The position numbers were made by a program, and so were the translations under genes. A stretch of DNA of 64,000 nt, taken from assembly GCA_017524545.1 (NCBI GenBank), contig JAFXVN010000081.1, forward strand, positions 1 to 64,000. Direction: 5' to 3'. Origin of the DNA: Bacteroidaceae bacterium. Lineage in GTDB: Bacteria; Bacteroidota; Bacteroidia; Bacteroidales; Bacteroidaceae. Positions 7,152-15,120 of this stretch are shown here, in pieces; position 1 is the first letter of the stretch, and each line of letters begins with the position of its first letter. The notes under the pieces were generated by a model. It was given only the letters and a program-made list of their open reading frames with translations. It made no database searches and was not told the origin of the DNA.

Positions 7152-9104
7152 TTACTTCCCCATGTCGATGCTGGCGCACCAGCCGCCGTTGCGAACCATG
7201 TGGATGGGCAGGGTGGTGGTGTTGCTGACTTTGCTTTGCTTGCGGAGGTAGTCCATAGCGATGATGTGGGCATTGACACCGTCCTCGAAGCTTGTCATGC
7301 GGCAATCCTTGCCTTCGGGCAGGAAGTCGAGTGAAATGTTCAGGTCGCGCTCCTTGCTATTGGTGATGGCACCGATGAACCACTTGTTGCCCTTGCGCTT
7401 TGCAGTCACGCAGTACTGGCCGGCTTCGGCGGCGAGGACGCGCGTCTCGTCCCAGTTCACGGGTACGCTGGTGAGGAAGTCGCGGCAGTCGGGCCACTGG
7501 TCATAGCGGCAGGGGTTGTCCATGAGCATCTGCAGGTTGCTCTCGAAGAGTACGAAGACAGCCATGTTGAATGCCTTGGTGCCTACGCCGGAGCAGATGG
7601 GACGGTTGCCATGATGACGCTCGGGCTGGTAGTTGAGCATGGAGCCGGGCGTGTAGTCCATGGGACCCACGGCGTTGCGGATGAAGGGCAGCCAGACGGT
7701 GTTGTCGGGCTTGCAAGAACCGTTGAACTCCATGCCGCGCACACCTTCGTAGGTCAGCACGTTGGGATACTTGTAGTCCAAGCCGCTGGGGTGGAAGGCT
7801 CCGTGGAAGTCGATGAAGATGTGGTGCTTGGCAGCTTCCTTGGCGCAACGCTCGTAGAAGTTAATCATCCACTGGTCCTGACGGTCCATGAAGTCAATCT
7901 TCACGCCCTTGATGCCCCACTCCTCGAACTTCTCGAAGAGGTCCATGTGGTGCTCTACTGTAAGCCAGGGCAGCCATACGATGATGCCCACGCCTTTGCT
8001 CTTGCCGTAGGCGATGAGTTCGGGCAGATGCACTTCGGGGTTGGTCTTGAAGGGGTCGCGTGTGTTGAGCGCCCAGCCTTCGTCCATGAGCATGTAGCCC
8101 ACGCCGTTGCGTGCGGCGAAATCGACGAAGTACTTGTAGGTGTCGAGGTTGATGCCGGACTTGAAGGTCACGTCGGGGCCGAAGGGGATGCCGTTGAGCC
8201 AGTCCCAACAGGTCTGTCCCACCTTAATCCAGCTGGGGTCGCCTATTTCATTGGCAGGAGCCAGACGCTCGGGCATTGTGTTCAGGGGGAGCTGGGTGTC
8301 GCTCTGCGTGATGTACATGTAGCGCCAGGGGAAGGAGCGTGTGCCAGTGGTCTTGGCTACATAGTCGGCTTCCTTTAGAATATTCTGGCTGCGGTCGCCA
8401 CGGTCTTCATATTCGAGCGGGCACTTGGGCTGGATGATGGAGAAGGCGTTGCTGCCTTCGCCACATGATTTGAGGAAGACACCGGCATAGTCGAAGAGGT
8501 CGAACTCGGAGATAAGCACCTTCTGCTTCTCGCCCATGACGAGGACGGGCAGTTCGCTCATCTTGTCGTCGGCCTTCCATTCGTTGCTGGCAACGACGGA
8601 GTAGTTCTCCTCGCAGCTCGTCTTGAAGCCGCCGGGCTGCTGCAGCACGAGATTGGCGGGTGTGGCAAGCTGCCATGTGCCGTCCTCGCTCATCACCTCG
8701 ATGTCGCCCTTCAGGGCAGTGACGAAGCGGTATGCCACGCCGTCGTTATAGACGCGCCACTCCACCTTGTAGTTGCCGCCGAAGGTGAGCGAGAGCAGCG
8801 TGTAGTTGTTCTCCACCTTGCTGACCTTGAGGGGATGGATGGGGGTGATGGTCTCGCTGACGGTTGTCACCTTCTTGCCCTTGAGGGCTGGCTTCTCACC
8901 GAGGGTGCGGTCGCTGAGCGTCATGCCGATGCGGTTCTGCTTGAACAGCTGTTCGCCGTGACTCTCCACATCGTAATAGATGCGGTCGGAGACAGTTACT
9001 GTCACTTTAGTCTGTCCGTCGGGACTCGTTGCGCTGACTTGTTTCTGCGCATGGGCGATGGTACCGGTAAGAAGCAGCACCGCCAGGGGAAAGAACTTCT
9101 TCAT
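7152..9104 (-). CDS. GH97 family glycosidase (likely alpha-galactosidase-type)
   Basis: This 650-residue secreted enzyme has a signal peptide (MKKFFPLAVLLLTGTIAHAQ), an N-terminal beta-sandwich, a (beta/alpha)8 barrel from about residue 290, and a C-terminal beta domain. That is the GH97 plan. The motif GVKIDFMDRQDQ places Asp404 at the end of barrel strand 4. In this family an Asp there marks the retaining branch (alpha-galactosidase), while inverting SusB-type alpha-glucosidases lack it. I therefore lean to alpha-galactosidase, with moderate certainty. It would act in the periplasm on oligosaccharides. It lies 31 nt after an FKBP gene in the same direction and could end the FKBP transcript. 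Its last 32 nt are copied at 1182-1213. Confidence 0.9.
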   Translation of the reverse strand: MKKFFPLAVLLLTGTIAHAQKQVSATSPDGQTKVTVTVSDRIYYDVESHGEQLFKQNRIGMTLSDRTLGEKPALKGKKVTTVSETITPIHPLKVSKVENNYTLLSLTFGGNYKVEWRVYNDGVAYRFVTALKGDIEVMSEDGTWQLATPANLVLQQPGGFKTSCEENYSVVASNEWKADDKMSELPVLVMGEKQKVLISEFDLFDYAGVFLKSCGEGSNAFSIIQPKCPLEYEDRGDRSQNILKEADYVAKTTGTRSFPWRYMYITQSDTQLPLNTMPERLAPANEIGDPSWIKVGQTCWDWLNGIPFGPDVTFKSGINLDTYKYFVDFAARNGVGYMLMDEGWALNTRDPFKTNPEVHLPELIAYGKSKGVGIIVWLPWLTVEHHMDLFEKFEEWGIKGVKIDFMDRQDQWMINFYERCAKEAAKHHIFIDFHGAFHPSGLDYKYPNVLTYEGVRGMEFNGSCKPDNTVWLPFIRNAVGPMDYTPGSMLNYQPERHHGNRPICSGVGTKAFNMAVFVLFESNLQMLMDNPCRYDQWPDCRDFLTSVPVNWDETRVLAAEAGQYCVTAKRKGNKWFIGAITNSKERDLNISLDFLPEGKDCRMTSFEDGVNAHIIAMDYLRKQSKVSNTTTLPIHMVRNGGWCASIDMGK

Positions 9105-9135
9105 TGTATTAGTTTTGAATGTTTCGATGTAACGT

Positions 9136-10026
9136 TTATTTCTCTATCTCCAGCAGCTCAACGGTGAAGATGAGGCAGGAGAAGGGGGGAATCTTAGCCT
9201 GCTCGCGGTCTTTGTAGGCCAGCTCCTGAGGCACATAGAGCATCCATTTGCTGCCGACGGGCATCATGCAGAGTGCTTCGGTCCAGCCAGCGATGACCTG
9301 TCCGACGGGGAAGGTGACGGGCTTGTTCCTCTTGTAGGAGCTGTCGAACTCTGTGCCGTCGATGAGATGGCCTTCGTAGTTGACCTTCACCTTGTCCTCC
9401 TTCGTGGGAATGTCGCCGGTGCCGACGGTCAGAATCTTGTACTGCAAGCCGCTTGGAGTGACCTTCACGCTGTCCTTCTTGGCGTTTGCCTTGAGGAACT
9501 CTTCGCCCTCGATGCGGTTGGCACCGTACTTCTTCTCCATGTTCACCTTGTGGTAGTACTCCATCTGCTTCTTGACCAGCGTCTGTGTGCTGTCCATAGA
9601 GACGGTGGCATTCTGGCCGGAGAAGCCGTCGCGGAAACCTTGCACGAAGAGTGCCTTGTTCAGCATGTCGGTGCTGTCGTTCACCTGCTTGGAGGCTCCG
9701 GGATAGACCTGCTCCTCCACCTGCTGGCGGATTTCGATGCCGGCCAGACGGGCTTTCTCGCGCTTGTCGGCCTCGGTGAGCGCTGTTTGCTCGAAGCCTT
9801 TCAGGAAGTCGGCAACGTATGTTGTGTCGATGCCCATTCTCTGGGCCAGATAGTTCTTCAAGCCGTTGGAGTTGGCACGGCCGAAGTGGTAGCTGAAGGT
9901 GTCGATGGAAACAGTATCGACCACCTCGACGGGTTCCTTTGACTTCTTCTTCTTGCCAGTCTTCTTGGCAGCACCTGCGCCTAAGGAAATGCAGGCGCAG
10001 AGTGCAAAGAGGATGATTTTTTTCAT
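9136..10026 (-). CDS. FKBP-type peptidyl-prolyl isomerase, exported
   Basis: This 296-residue protein has a signal peptide (LFALCACISLGAGAA), a Lys-rich stretch (KKTGKKKKSK), an N-terminal helical dimerisation region with two repeats of the FKBP_N type, and a C-terminal FKBP domain. The FKBP domain shows VKVNYEGHLIDGTEFDSSY, GQVIAGWTEAL and the closing PPFSCLIFTVELLEIE. It should speed proline isomerisation and help folding of exported proteins. It is the third of three FKBP genes in a row, 3 nt after the previous one, and probably cotranscribed. The start gives a normal signal peptide. Confidence 0.92.
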   Translation of the reverse strand: MKKIILFALCACISLGAGAAKKTGKKKKSKEPVEVVDTVSIDTFSYHFGRANSNGLKNYLAQRMGIDTTYVADFLKGFEQTALTEADKREKARLAGIEIRQQVEEQVYPGASKQVNDSTDMLNKALFVQGFRDGFSGQNATVSMDSTQTLVKKQMEYYHKVNMEKKYGANRIEGEEFLKANAKKDSVKVTPSGLQYKILTVGTGDIPTKEDKVKVNYEGHLIDGTEFDSSYKRNKPVTFPVGQVIAGWTEALCMMPVGSKWMLYVPQELAYKDREQAKIPPFSCLIFTVELLEIEK

Positions 10027-10029
10027 TGT

Positions 10030-10896
10030 TTATTCAATTCCCAACAGTTCAATCTTGAAGATAAGGCAAGAGAAGGGAGTAATCTTGCCAGCCTCGCGTT
10101 CGCCGTAAGCCTGTTCCTGAGGAATATAGACCATCCATGTGGAACCGACGGGCATGTTGGTCAGAGCCTTTGTCCAGCCGGGGATGACCTGGTTGCAGCG
10201 GAACTTGGTGGGTTCGCCGCGCTGGTAGCTGCTGTCGAAGATGGAGTCGTTGAGGAGCTTGCCCTCATAGTGCACCTGTACACGGCTGGTGTCGGCGGGG
10301 ATGGCACCATTGCCTTCGGTGATGACTTCGTAGTAAACGCCGTCGCCAAGGTCCTTGATGCCTTCCTTCTTGGCGATATTGGCCATGTATTCCTCACACT
10401 GCTTCTTCCAGTCGCCGTACTTCTCCTGCATGACTCTTGCCTTGACGCTCTGCATCTTGGTCTGTGCGGTCATGGAAGCCTCGTCGATGGTCATAAGGGC
10501 GTCCTTGCCTGTCGTGCCCGAGATGAAGCCTGCCATGAAATTCTTCAGGCTAATGGTGCGGGTGCTGTCGTCGCCAAAGACTTCGTAGTTGATGCCCTTA
10601 ATCATCTGCTGGCTCACCTGCTGGCCAATCTGCAGACCTGCATAGTAGGCTGCCTTCTTCTTGTTGTTGCTGGCGTTGACAGCTTCGTTCAAACCCTTGA
10701 TGAACTCGTCGATGTAGGCTGTGTCGACATCCATGCGCATGGTCAGATAGTCCTTCAGACCCTGTGTCTGTGCCAAACCGATGGCATAGCTCAGAGTATC
10801 TACATCGTTCTTCAGGTTTGCTTTGGGAGCGCCGCCTGTGCAGCTTCCCATGATAGCAGCTACTGCGATAGCTGCGAGAATTGAAAACTTTTTCAT
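10030..10896 (-). CDS. FKBP-type peptidyl-prolyl isomerase, lipoprotein
   Basis: This 288-residue protein has a lipoprotein signal (IAVAAIMGSC), so it is likely anchored in a membrane by Cys19. The N-terminal helical part (VDTLSYAIGLAQTQGLKDYL) and the C-terminal FKBP domain (VQVHYEGKLLNDSIFDSSY, NQVIPGWTKALTNM, FSCLIFKIELLGIE) match the FkpA/Mip-like class. It is a paralogue of both neighbours; the shared QRGEPT/QRGEPA segment links it most closely to the cytosolic copy at 11107. It is separated from that upstream copy by a 200-nt repeat array, and from the next gene by only 3 nt. Confidence 0.92.
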   Translation of the reverse strand: MKKFSILAAIAVAAIMGSCTGGAPKANLKNDVDTLSYAIGLAQTQGLKDYLTMRMDVDTAYIDEFIKGLNEAVNASNNKKKAAYYAGLQIGQQVSQQMIKGINYEVFGDDSTRTISLKNFMAGFISGTTGKDALMTIDEASMTAQTKMQSVKARVMQEKYGDWKKQCEEYMANIAKKEGIKDLGDGVYYEVITEGNGAIPADTSRVQVHYEGKLLNDSIFDSSYQRGEPTKFRCNQVIPGWTKALTNMPVGSTWMVYIPQEQAYGEREAGKITPFSCLIFKIELLGIE

Positions 10897-10902
10897 TTTT
10901 TG

Positions 10903-11100
10903 AATGTTTATTGGTTATTGTTTATTGGTTATTGAGGCTTGTGAATGGTTATTGGTTATTGCTTATTGGTTATTGAAGGTATTTGAATGGTTATTGGTTA
11001 TTGAAGGCTTTTGAGTGGTTATGGTTTATTGTTTAAGGGTTATTGAGTTTAGGCACCAATAGCCTCAATAACCTATAACCTATAACCAATAACCTTTATA
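10903..11100. repeat. GGTTATTG low-complexity inverted array between FKBP genes
   Basis: Many degenerate copies of GGTTATTG/GTTTATTG (10911-11045) are followed, after a short loop, by the inverse (CAATAACC, TATAACC, CCAATAACC; 11060-11095). The whole can fold into a long AT-rich hairpin. Confidence 0.7.
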
Positions 11101-11106
11101 AATAAC

Positions 11107-11694
11107 TCAAAGCACTTTGATGAGCTCCACATCGAAGATGAGTGTGCTGAAGGGCGGGATGCTTGCGCCTGCCCCTTGCTCGCCGTAGGCCAGGAGATAG
11201 GGGATGGTGAAGCGGAACTTTGCGCCTTCCTTCATCAGCTGCACGCCTTCCGTCCAGCCGGTGATGACCTGGTTCAAGCCGAAGTCGGCAGGCTCGCCGC
11301 GCTGGTAGCTGCTGTCGAAGACAGTGCCGTCGAGCAGGCGACCCTCGTAATGGCAACGCACCTTGTCGGTTGCCTTGGGACTCTTGCCAGTACCTTCCTG
11401 GAGCACTTCGTATTGCAGGCCGCTCTTCGTCACGACGACGCCTGCTCTCTTTGCATTTGCATCAAGGTAGGCCTTGCCCTCGGCGATGTGCTCCTGAGCC
11501 TCCTCCTTCTGCTTCTTGCTGAAGTACTCTTGCAGCATTATCTGTGCTTCGCGAGCGGAGAAAGCTGTCTGCCTTCCTTCCATCACGTCGCTGATGCTTT
11601 TTGTGAAGTCCTCGATGCTGAAATTCTCTATGTTCATGCTCTTTATCTGTTGGCCAATGCCAAGCCCCAGAGCATAGCTAATCTTATCCACCAT
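11107..11694 (-). CDS. FKBP-type peptidyl-prolyl isomerase, cytosolic FklB-like
   Basis: This 195-residue protein has no signal peptide. It begins directly with the dimerisation helices (VDKISYALGLGIGQQIKSMN) and ends with an FKBP domain (VRCHYEGRLLDGTVFDSSY, NQVITGWTEGVQLM, PPFSTLIFDVELIKVL). The length fits E. coli FklB (about 206). It would act in the cytoplasm. It is the first of three tandem paralogues whose location changes from cytosol to lipoprotein to soluble export. A minus-strand -7 box TACCTTTG lies at 11758-11765, without a clear -33 box. Confidence 0.92.
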   Translation of the reverse strand: MVDKISYALGLGIGQQIKSMNIENFSIEDFTKSISDVMEGRQTAFSAREAQIMLQEYFSKKQKEEAQEHIAEGKAYLDANAKRAGVVVTKSGLQYEVLQEGTGKSPKATDKVRCHYEGRLLDGTVFDSSYQRGEPADFGLNQVITGWTEGVQLMKEGAKFRFTIPYLLAYGEQGAGASIPPFSTLIFDVELIKVL

Positions 11695-12007
11695 GTCTAT
11701 TTACAATTTGACAATTTACTATTTACAATTTATGATATGCCTTTTTATTTCGCGCCGCAAAGGTACGGAAAAAAGTTGAAAGGTTAAAAAGTTAAGAAGT
11801 TAAAAAGAATGAAGAATGAAGAATTGTCATCACTTCAGTGCCGTTTCGGGCTTTCTATTAAGAGAAAAGCGAGCCTGCACATACGAAGAAAGCCCCCAAA
11901 TGCGAACATTTAGGAGCTTCCCTCTTTTTTGTTTTTCACTTTTCCTGGCGCATGGGGAGTTGTCCGAGTACTCCACGGGTAATCACCCCTGCATCAAAAA
12001 AGTTTGG
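11695..12007. other. Intergenic region with AT-rich array and a long-loop hairpin
   Basis: It contains a short array of (TTTACAATTTGACAA)-like units next to the FklB start (11699-11733), the -7 box at 11758-11765, and GGGCTTTC/GAAAGCCC (11848-11855 with 11888-11895). I see no gene. Confidence 0.5.
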
Positions 12008-12325
12008 TTAAACCGACACGCCTGTGCGCATGACTTCGCGGTAGAGCATAGAATCCTCGTTGTCCTCCATAAGTACAGGCTCTATGAGGGTGTTCACCTT
12101 GCGGACATCACCCCAGAGGGCAGACCATTGCTTCCAGTGGTCGGTGATTTCCTTCTCGGGCACTATGACTGCTACGTCAATATCACTATCTGGATTGGCG
12201 TAACCCTTGGCGTAGGAGCCGTACATGATGACTTTCGGCTCCGTCTGGTAGCGAGGCGTAATGACTTGTTTGTATCTTCGGACGGCACTTAAGGCTTCGT
12301 CTTGAGTAAGCGTTTTTCTATCCAT
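12008..12325 (-). CDS. MNT-type nucleotidyltransferase
   Basis: This 105-residue protein has the minimal nucleotidyltransferase motif GSYAKGYANPDSDIDVAV (G-S-x(10)-D-x-D), with Asp residues for metal and nucleotide binding. Such proteins pair with HEPN proteins; in studied cases MNT adds AMP to the HEPN RNase and silences it. Here the HEPN partner lies directly upstream but is reduced to fragments (12289-12440), so the MNT is probably an orphan antitoxin. The start at 12325 overlaps the 3' end of that wreck. Confidence 0.85.
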   Translation of the reverse strand: MDRKTLTQDEALSAVRRYKQVITPRYQTEPKVIMYGSYAKGYANPDSDIDVAVIVPEKEITDHWKQWSALWGDVRKVNTLIEPVLMEDNEDSMLYREVMRTGVSV

Positions 12326-12440
12326 TGTGTCAGTTCTTTGGTTGTATCAATCATATACTGGCATCCTTCGCTGGTGAGCGTCTTTGATAGTCCTCGTGAA
12401 CTTGGTTGAGCCACGCCTGCACAATATCTTGTTTTGCCAT
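12289..12440 (-). pseudogene. HEPN gene with its middle deleted
   Basis: The minus strand from ATG 12440 reads MAKQDIVQAWLNQVHEDYQ, a HEPN-like start, then hits a stop after 29 codons. In the next frame CQYMIDTTKELTQWIEKRL, like a HEPN C-terminus, runs into the MNT start and stops at 12289-12291. Only about 50 codons remain of an expected 120-135, and the RxxxxH active-site region is missing. This is a deletion plus frameshift that would kill the toxin. Confidence 0.55.
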
Positions 12441-12601
12441 AATCGTCTCTTATTACTGCTGCAAAGTTAGCATTTTATTCAATACACGCAAAGAAATAAT
12501 TCCCTTTTCCTTTCTTTTCTTACTTTTTTCTTTGCTTTCGTTCTGTCGCATCGTTTTTTTTGCTATATTTGCATATCTTTAACACAAAATGAGGGGTATT
12601 T

Positions 12602-13297
12602 ATGCGAATCGTAGTATTGACTGGAGCTGGGATGAGCGCAGAGAGCGGCATCAGCACTTTCCGCGACAACGGAGGTCTTTGGGAACAGTATAACGTGGAG
12701 GATGTGGCGACACCCGAGGGCTGGGCACGCAATCCGAAGCTTGTGACGGAGTTCTATAACATACGCAGGAAGGAGCTGCTGAACGTGAAGCCCTGTCTGG
12801 GGCATGAGCTGGTGGCAAAGCTGGAGGAAAAGCACGCCGTCACGGTGGTGACACAGAATGTGGACGACCTGCACGAGCGGGCTGGCAGCAGCTACGTCAT
12901 ACACCTGCATGGCGAACTGATGAAGGTGACGAGCAGCTTCTCGCCGAACGACCCGCGCTACATCAAGACGCTCGACCCTGGGCATCTTGAAGTGAAGATG
13001 GGCGACGTGGCCGAGGACGGCAGCCAGTTGAGACCCTTCATCGTTTGGTTTGGCGAGCCAGTTCCTGAGATAGACAAGGCCATAGAGGAATGTGCAAAGG
13101 CCGACATGATGATTGTCATCGGCACAAGTCTGAATGTCTATCCTGCCGCAGGGCTGACCCGCTGTGTCCCGCCCGGCACGCCCATCTACCTCATCGACCC
13201 GAAGCCCGTCGCATGGAACAGCGACGAGCAGGTGCATCACATCATGAAAGGTGCCAGCGAGGGGATGAAGGAACTTTTCCAAATTCTCAATTCATAA
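12602..13297 (+). CDS. Sir2-family NAD-dependent protein deacylase
   Basis: This 231-residue sirtuin has the NAD-binding GAGMSAESGI, TQNVDDLHERAG, and catalytic His103 in HLHGEL. It removes acyl groups from lysine using NAD in the cytoplasm. Y52 and R55 (FYNIRR) give the Y-x-x-R pattern of class III enzymes, which prefer succinyl or malonyl groups. The four zinc cysteines are not present: the region between HGEL and RPFIVWFGE has none. The last residues QILNS and the stop lie where the gene meets an AT-rich array. A -7-like TATATTTG lies at 12564-12571 without a well-placed -33 box. Confidence 0.92.
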   Translation: MRIVVLTGAGMSAESGISTFRDNGGLWEQYNVEDVATPEGWARNPKLVTEFYNIRRKELLNVKPCLGHELVAKLEEKHAVTVVTQNVDDLHERAGSSYVIHLHGELMKVTSSFSPNDPRYIKTLDPGHLEVKMGDVAEDGSQLRPFIVWFGEPVPEIDKAIEECAKADMMIVIGTSLNVYPAAGLTRCVPPGTPIYLIDPKPVAWNSDEQVHHIMKGASEGMKELFQILNS

Positions 13298-13394
13298 TTC
13301 TCAATTCATAATTAAGCTATGCCCTAAAGACAAGCGGGGGAAATAATTATGAACTACGAACTATGAACTACGAACTATGAACTATGAACTAACA
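13280..13394. repeat. AT-rich arrays between the sirtuin and nucleoside kinase
   Basis: A TCTCAATTCATAATT array (13280-13312) enters the sirtuin's final codons. After a loop come five GAACTATGAAC/GAACTACGAAC units up to 3 nt before the next ATG. Confidence 0.65.
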
Positions 13395-13396
13395 AT

Positions 13397-15052
13397 ATGA
13401 GTGACCTCAGAATACGATGCCGCAATAATGGCAAAAGATTAAAGGTGCCTTTCGGCAGTTCTCTCTTTGATGTTTTCGAGGCTGCGAACTTCCACATGGA
13501 CTACGGCCCCGTGGCGGCTCGCGTCAACAACAAGGTGCAGGGCATGAACTACCGCTTCTACAACAACAAGGACGTGGAGTTCCTCTCGCTTACCGATGAA
13601 AGCGGAATGCGCACCTATACCCGAACGCTTTTCTTCATCCTGGCAAAGGCCGTGGAGGACACTTTCCCCGAGGGCAAGCTGCTCATCGGCGGCTCCGTAT
13701 GTCGTGGCTACTATTGCGAGCTTCGCATCGGCCGTCCCATCGAGGATGCCGATATCCTTCGCATCAAGCAGCGTATGCAGGAAATCATCGATGCCGACAT
13801 GTTCATCCACCGTATGCAATGCCCGATAGAGGAGGCCATTGAGATGTTCGAGAAGCGAGGCATGAAGAGTAAGGTGCAGTTGTTGGAGAGCCAGAACAAC
13901 CTCTATACATATTATTATAAGCTGGGCGACACCATCGACTATTTCTACAGCTGCCTCCTCACCCGCACCAGCCAGGTGCATCTCTTCGACCTCGTCAGGC
14001 TCTACGACGGACTTCTTCTCCGCATCCCTTCTCAAGAGGAGCCTTGGCGCTTGGAGGAGATAGAGGAGCAGCAGGAGATGTTCGAGGTCATCCGTGAGCA
14101 CCATCGCTGGCAGGACATCCTTGGCGTGCGAACGGTGGGCGAACTGAATCATGCCATCCGGAGAGGCTATGCTTCGGACCTCATCAACGTCAGCGAGGCA
14201 TTGCAGGTGAAGAAGCTTAGCGACATCGCCGACGATATTGCGAAGCGAGGCTCCAGACTGGTATTGCTGGCAGGCCCCAGCAGCAGCGGCAAGACGACGA
14301 CTGCCAAGCGGCTGGCCATCCTGCTGATGGCGTGCGGCCTGCGCCCCCATACCATCAGCACCGACGACTACTTCGTGAACCGCGTCGATACCCCGAAGGA
14401 TGCTAATGGAGAGTACGACTTCGAGTGCATCGGGGCTGTGGATACGACTTTCTTCAACAAGCAGATGAACGAGTTGCTACGAGGCGAGGAAGTGGTGCTG
14501 CCGCGCTACGACTTCAAGAGGGGCGAGCGTGTCTTCGAGGGCAGGAAACTGCGAATAGGTCCCGAAGACATCATCGTCTTGGAGGGCAACCACGCCCTCA
14601 ACCCCATCCTAACCCAGCAGATTCCCGACGAGAAGAAATTCCGCATCTACGTTTCCACCCTCACCACCATCCAGCTCGACGACCACAACCACATCCCCAC
14701 GGCAGACATCCGACTGCTGCGCCGCGTGCTGCGCGACTACAAGCACCGTGGCTACTCCGCCGTGGAGACCATCAAGCGCAACCCCAGCGTAAAGGCCGGC
14801 GAGGAGAAGTGGATATTCCCCTACCAGGGACTGGCGGATGCCACCTTCAACAGCGCCTTGCTCTACGAGTTGGGCGTGATACGCGAGCAGGTGGTGCCCA
14901 TCTTGGAGCAGGTGCCGGAGCGGGCCATCGAGTATGCCGAGGCAAGCCGTCTGCGCAAGTTCCTTGCCTACTTCCGGGACATCCCCGGCGAGCAAGTGCC
15001 GCCCACCAGCCTGCTGCGCGAGTTCGCCGGAGGCAGTTCGTTTAAGTACTAA
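13397..15052 (+). CDS. Nucleoside (uridine) kinase with TGS/tRNA-synthetase-like N-terminus
   Basis: This 551-residue protein joins an N-terminal part resembling threonyl-tRNA synthetase N-domains (TGS-like, residues 1-60, then the SAD-like region) to a C-terminal phosphoribulokinase/uridine kinase domain. The P-loop is GPSSSGKT at residues 293-300. It is followed by STDDYFVNR and the VLEGNHALNP strand. This layout is standard for a Bacteroidetes protein annotated as nucleoside kinase, thought to phosphorylate uridine or cytidine. It ends a few bases before a GC-rich palindrome at 15056. Confidence 0.9.
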   Translation: MSDLRIRCRNNGKRLKVPFGSSLFDVFEAANFHMDYGPVAARVNNKVQGMNYRFYNNKDVEFLSLTDESGMRTYTRTLFFILAKAVEDTFPEGKLLIGGSVCRGYYCELRIGRPIEDADILRIKQRMQEIIDADMFIHRMQCPIEEAIEMFEKRGMKSKVQLLESQNNLYTYYYKLGDTIDYFYSCLLTRTSQVHLFDLVRLYDGLLLRIPSQEEPWRLEEIEEQQEMFEVIREHHRWQDILGVRTVGELNHAIRRGYASDLINVSEALQVKKLSDIADDIAKRGSRLVLLAGPSSSGKTTTAKRLAILLMACGLRPHTISTDDYFVNRVDTPKDANGEYDFECIGAVDTTFFNKQMNELLRGEEVVLPRYDFKRGERVFEGRKLRIGPEDIIVLEGNHALNPILTQQIPDEKKFRIYVSTLTTIQLDDHNHIPTADIRLLRRVLRDYKHRGYSAVETIKRNPSVKAGEEKWIFPYQGLADATFNSALLYELGVIREQVVPILEQVPERAIEYAEASRLRKFLAYFRDIPGEQVPPTSLLREFAGGSSFKY

Positions 15053-15055
15053 AAA

Positions 15056-15100
15056 AGCCCCCTCCCCCGACCCCTCCCCCGAGGAGGAGGGGAGAGGAAG
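15056..15100. repeat. GC-rich palindromic element, intergenic copy
   Basis: CCCCTCCCCCGAGGAGGAGGGG-type palindrome directly after the nucleoside kinase stop. Same family as the in-frame copies. Confidence 0.75.
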
Positions 15101-15120
15101 ATAGTAAAACAAAGAAGAAT

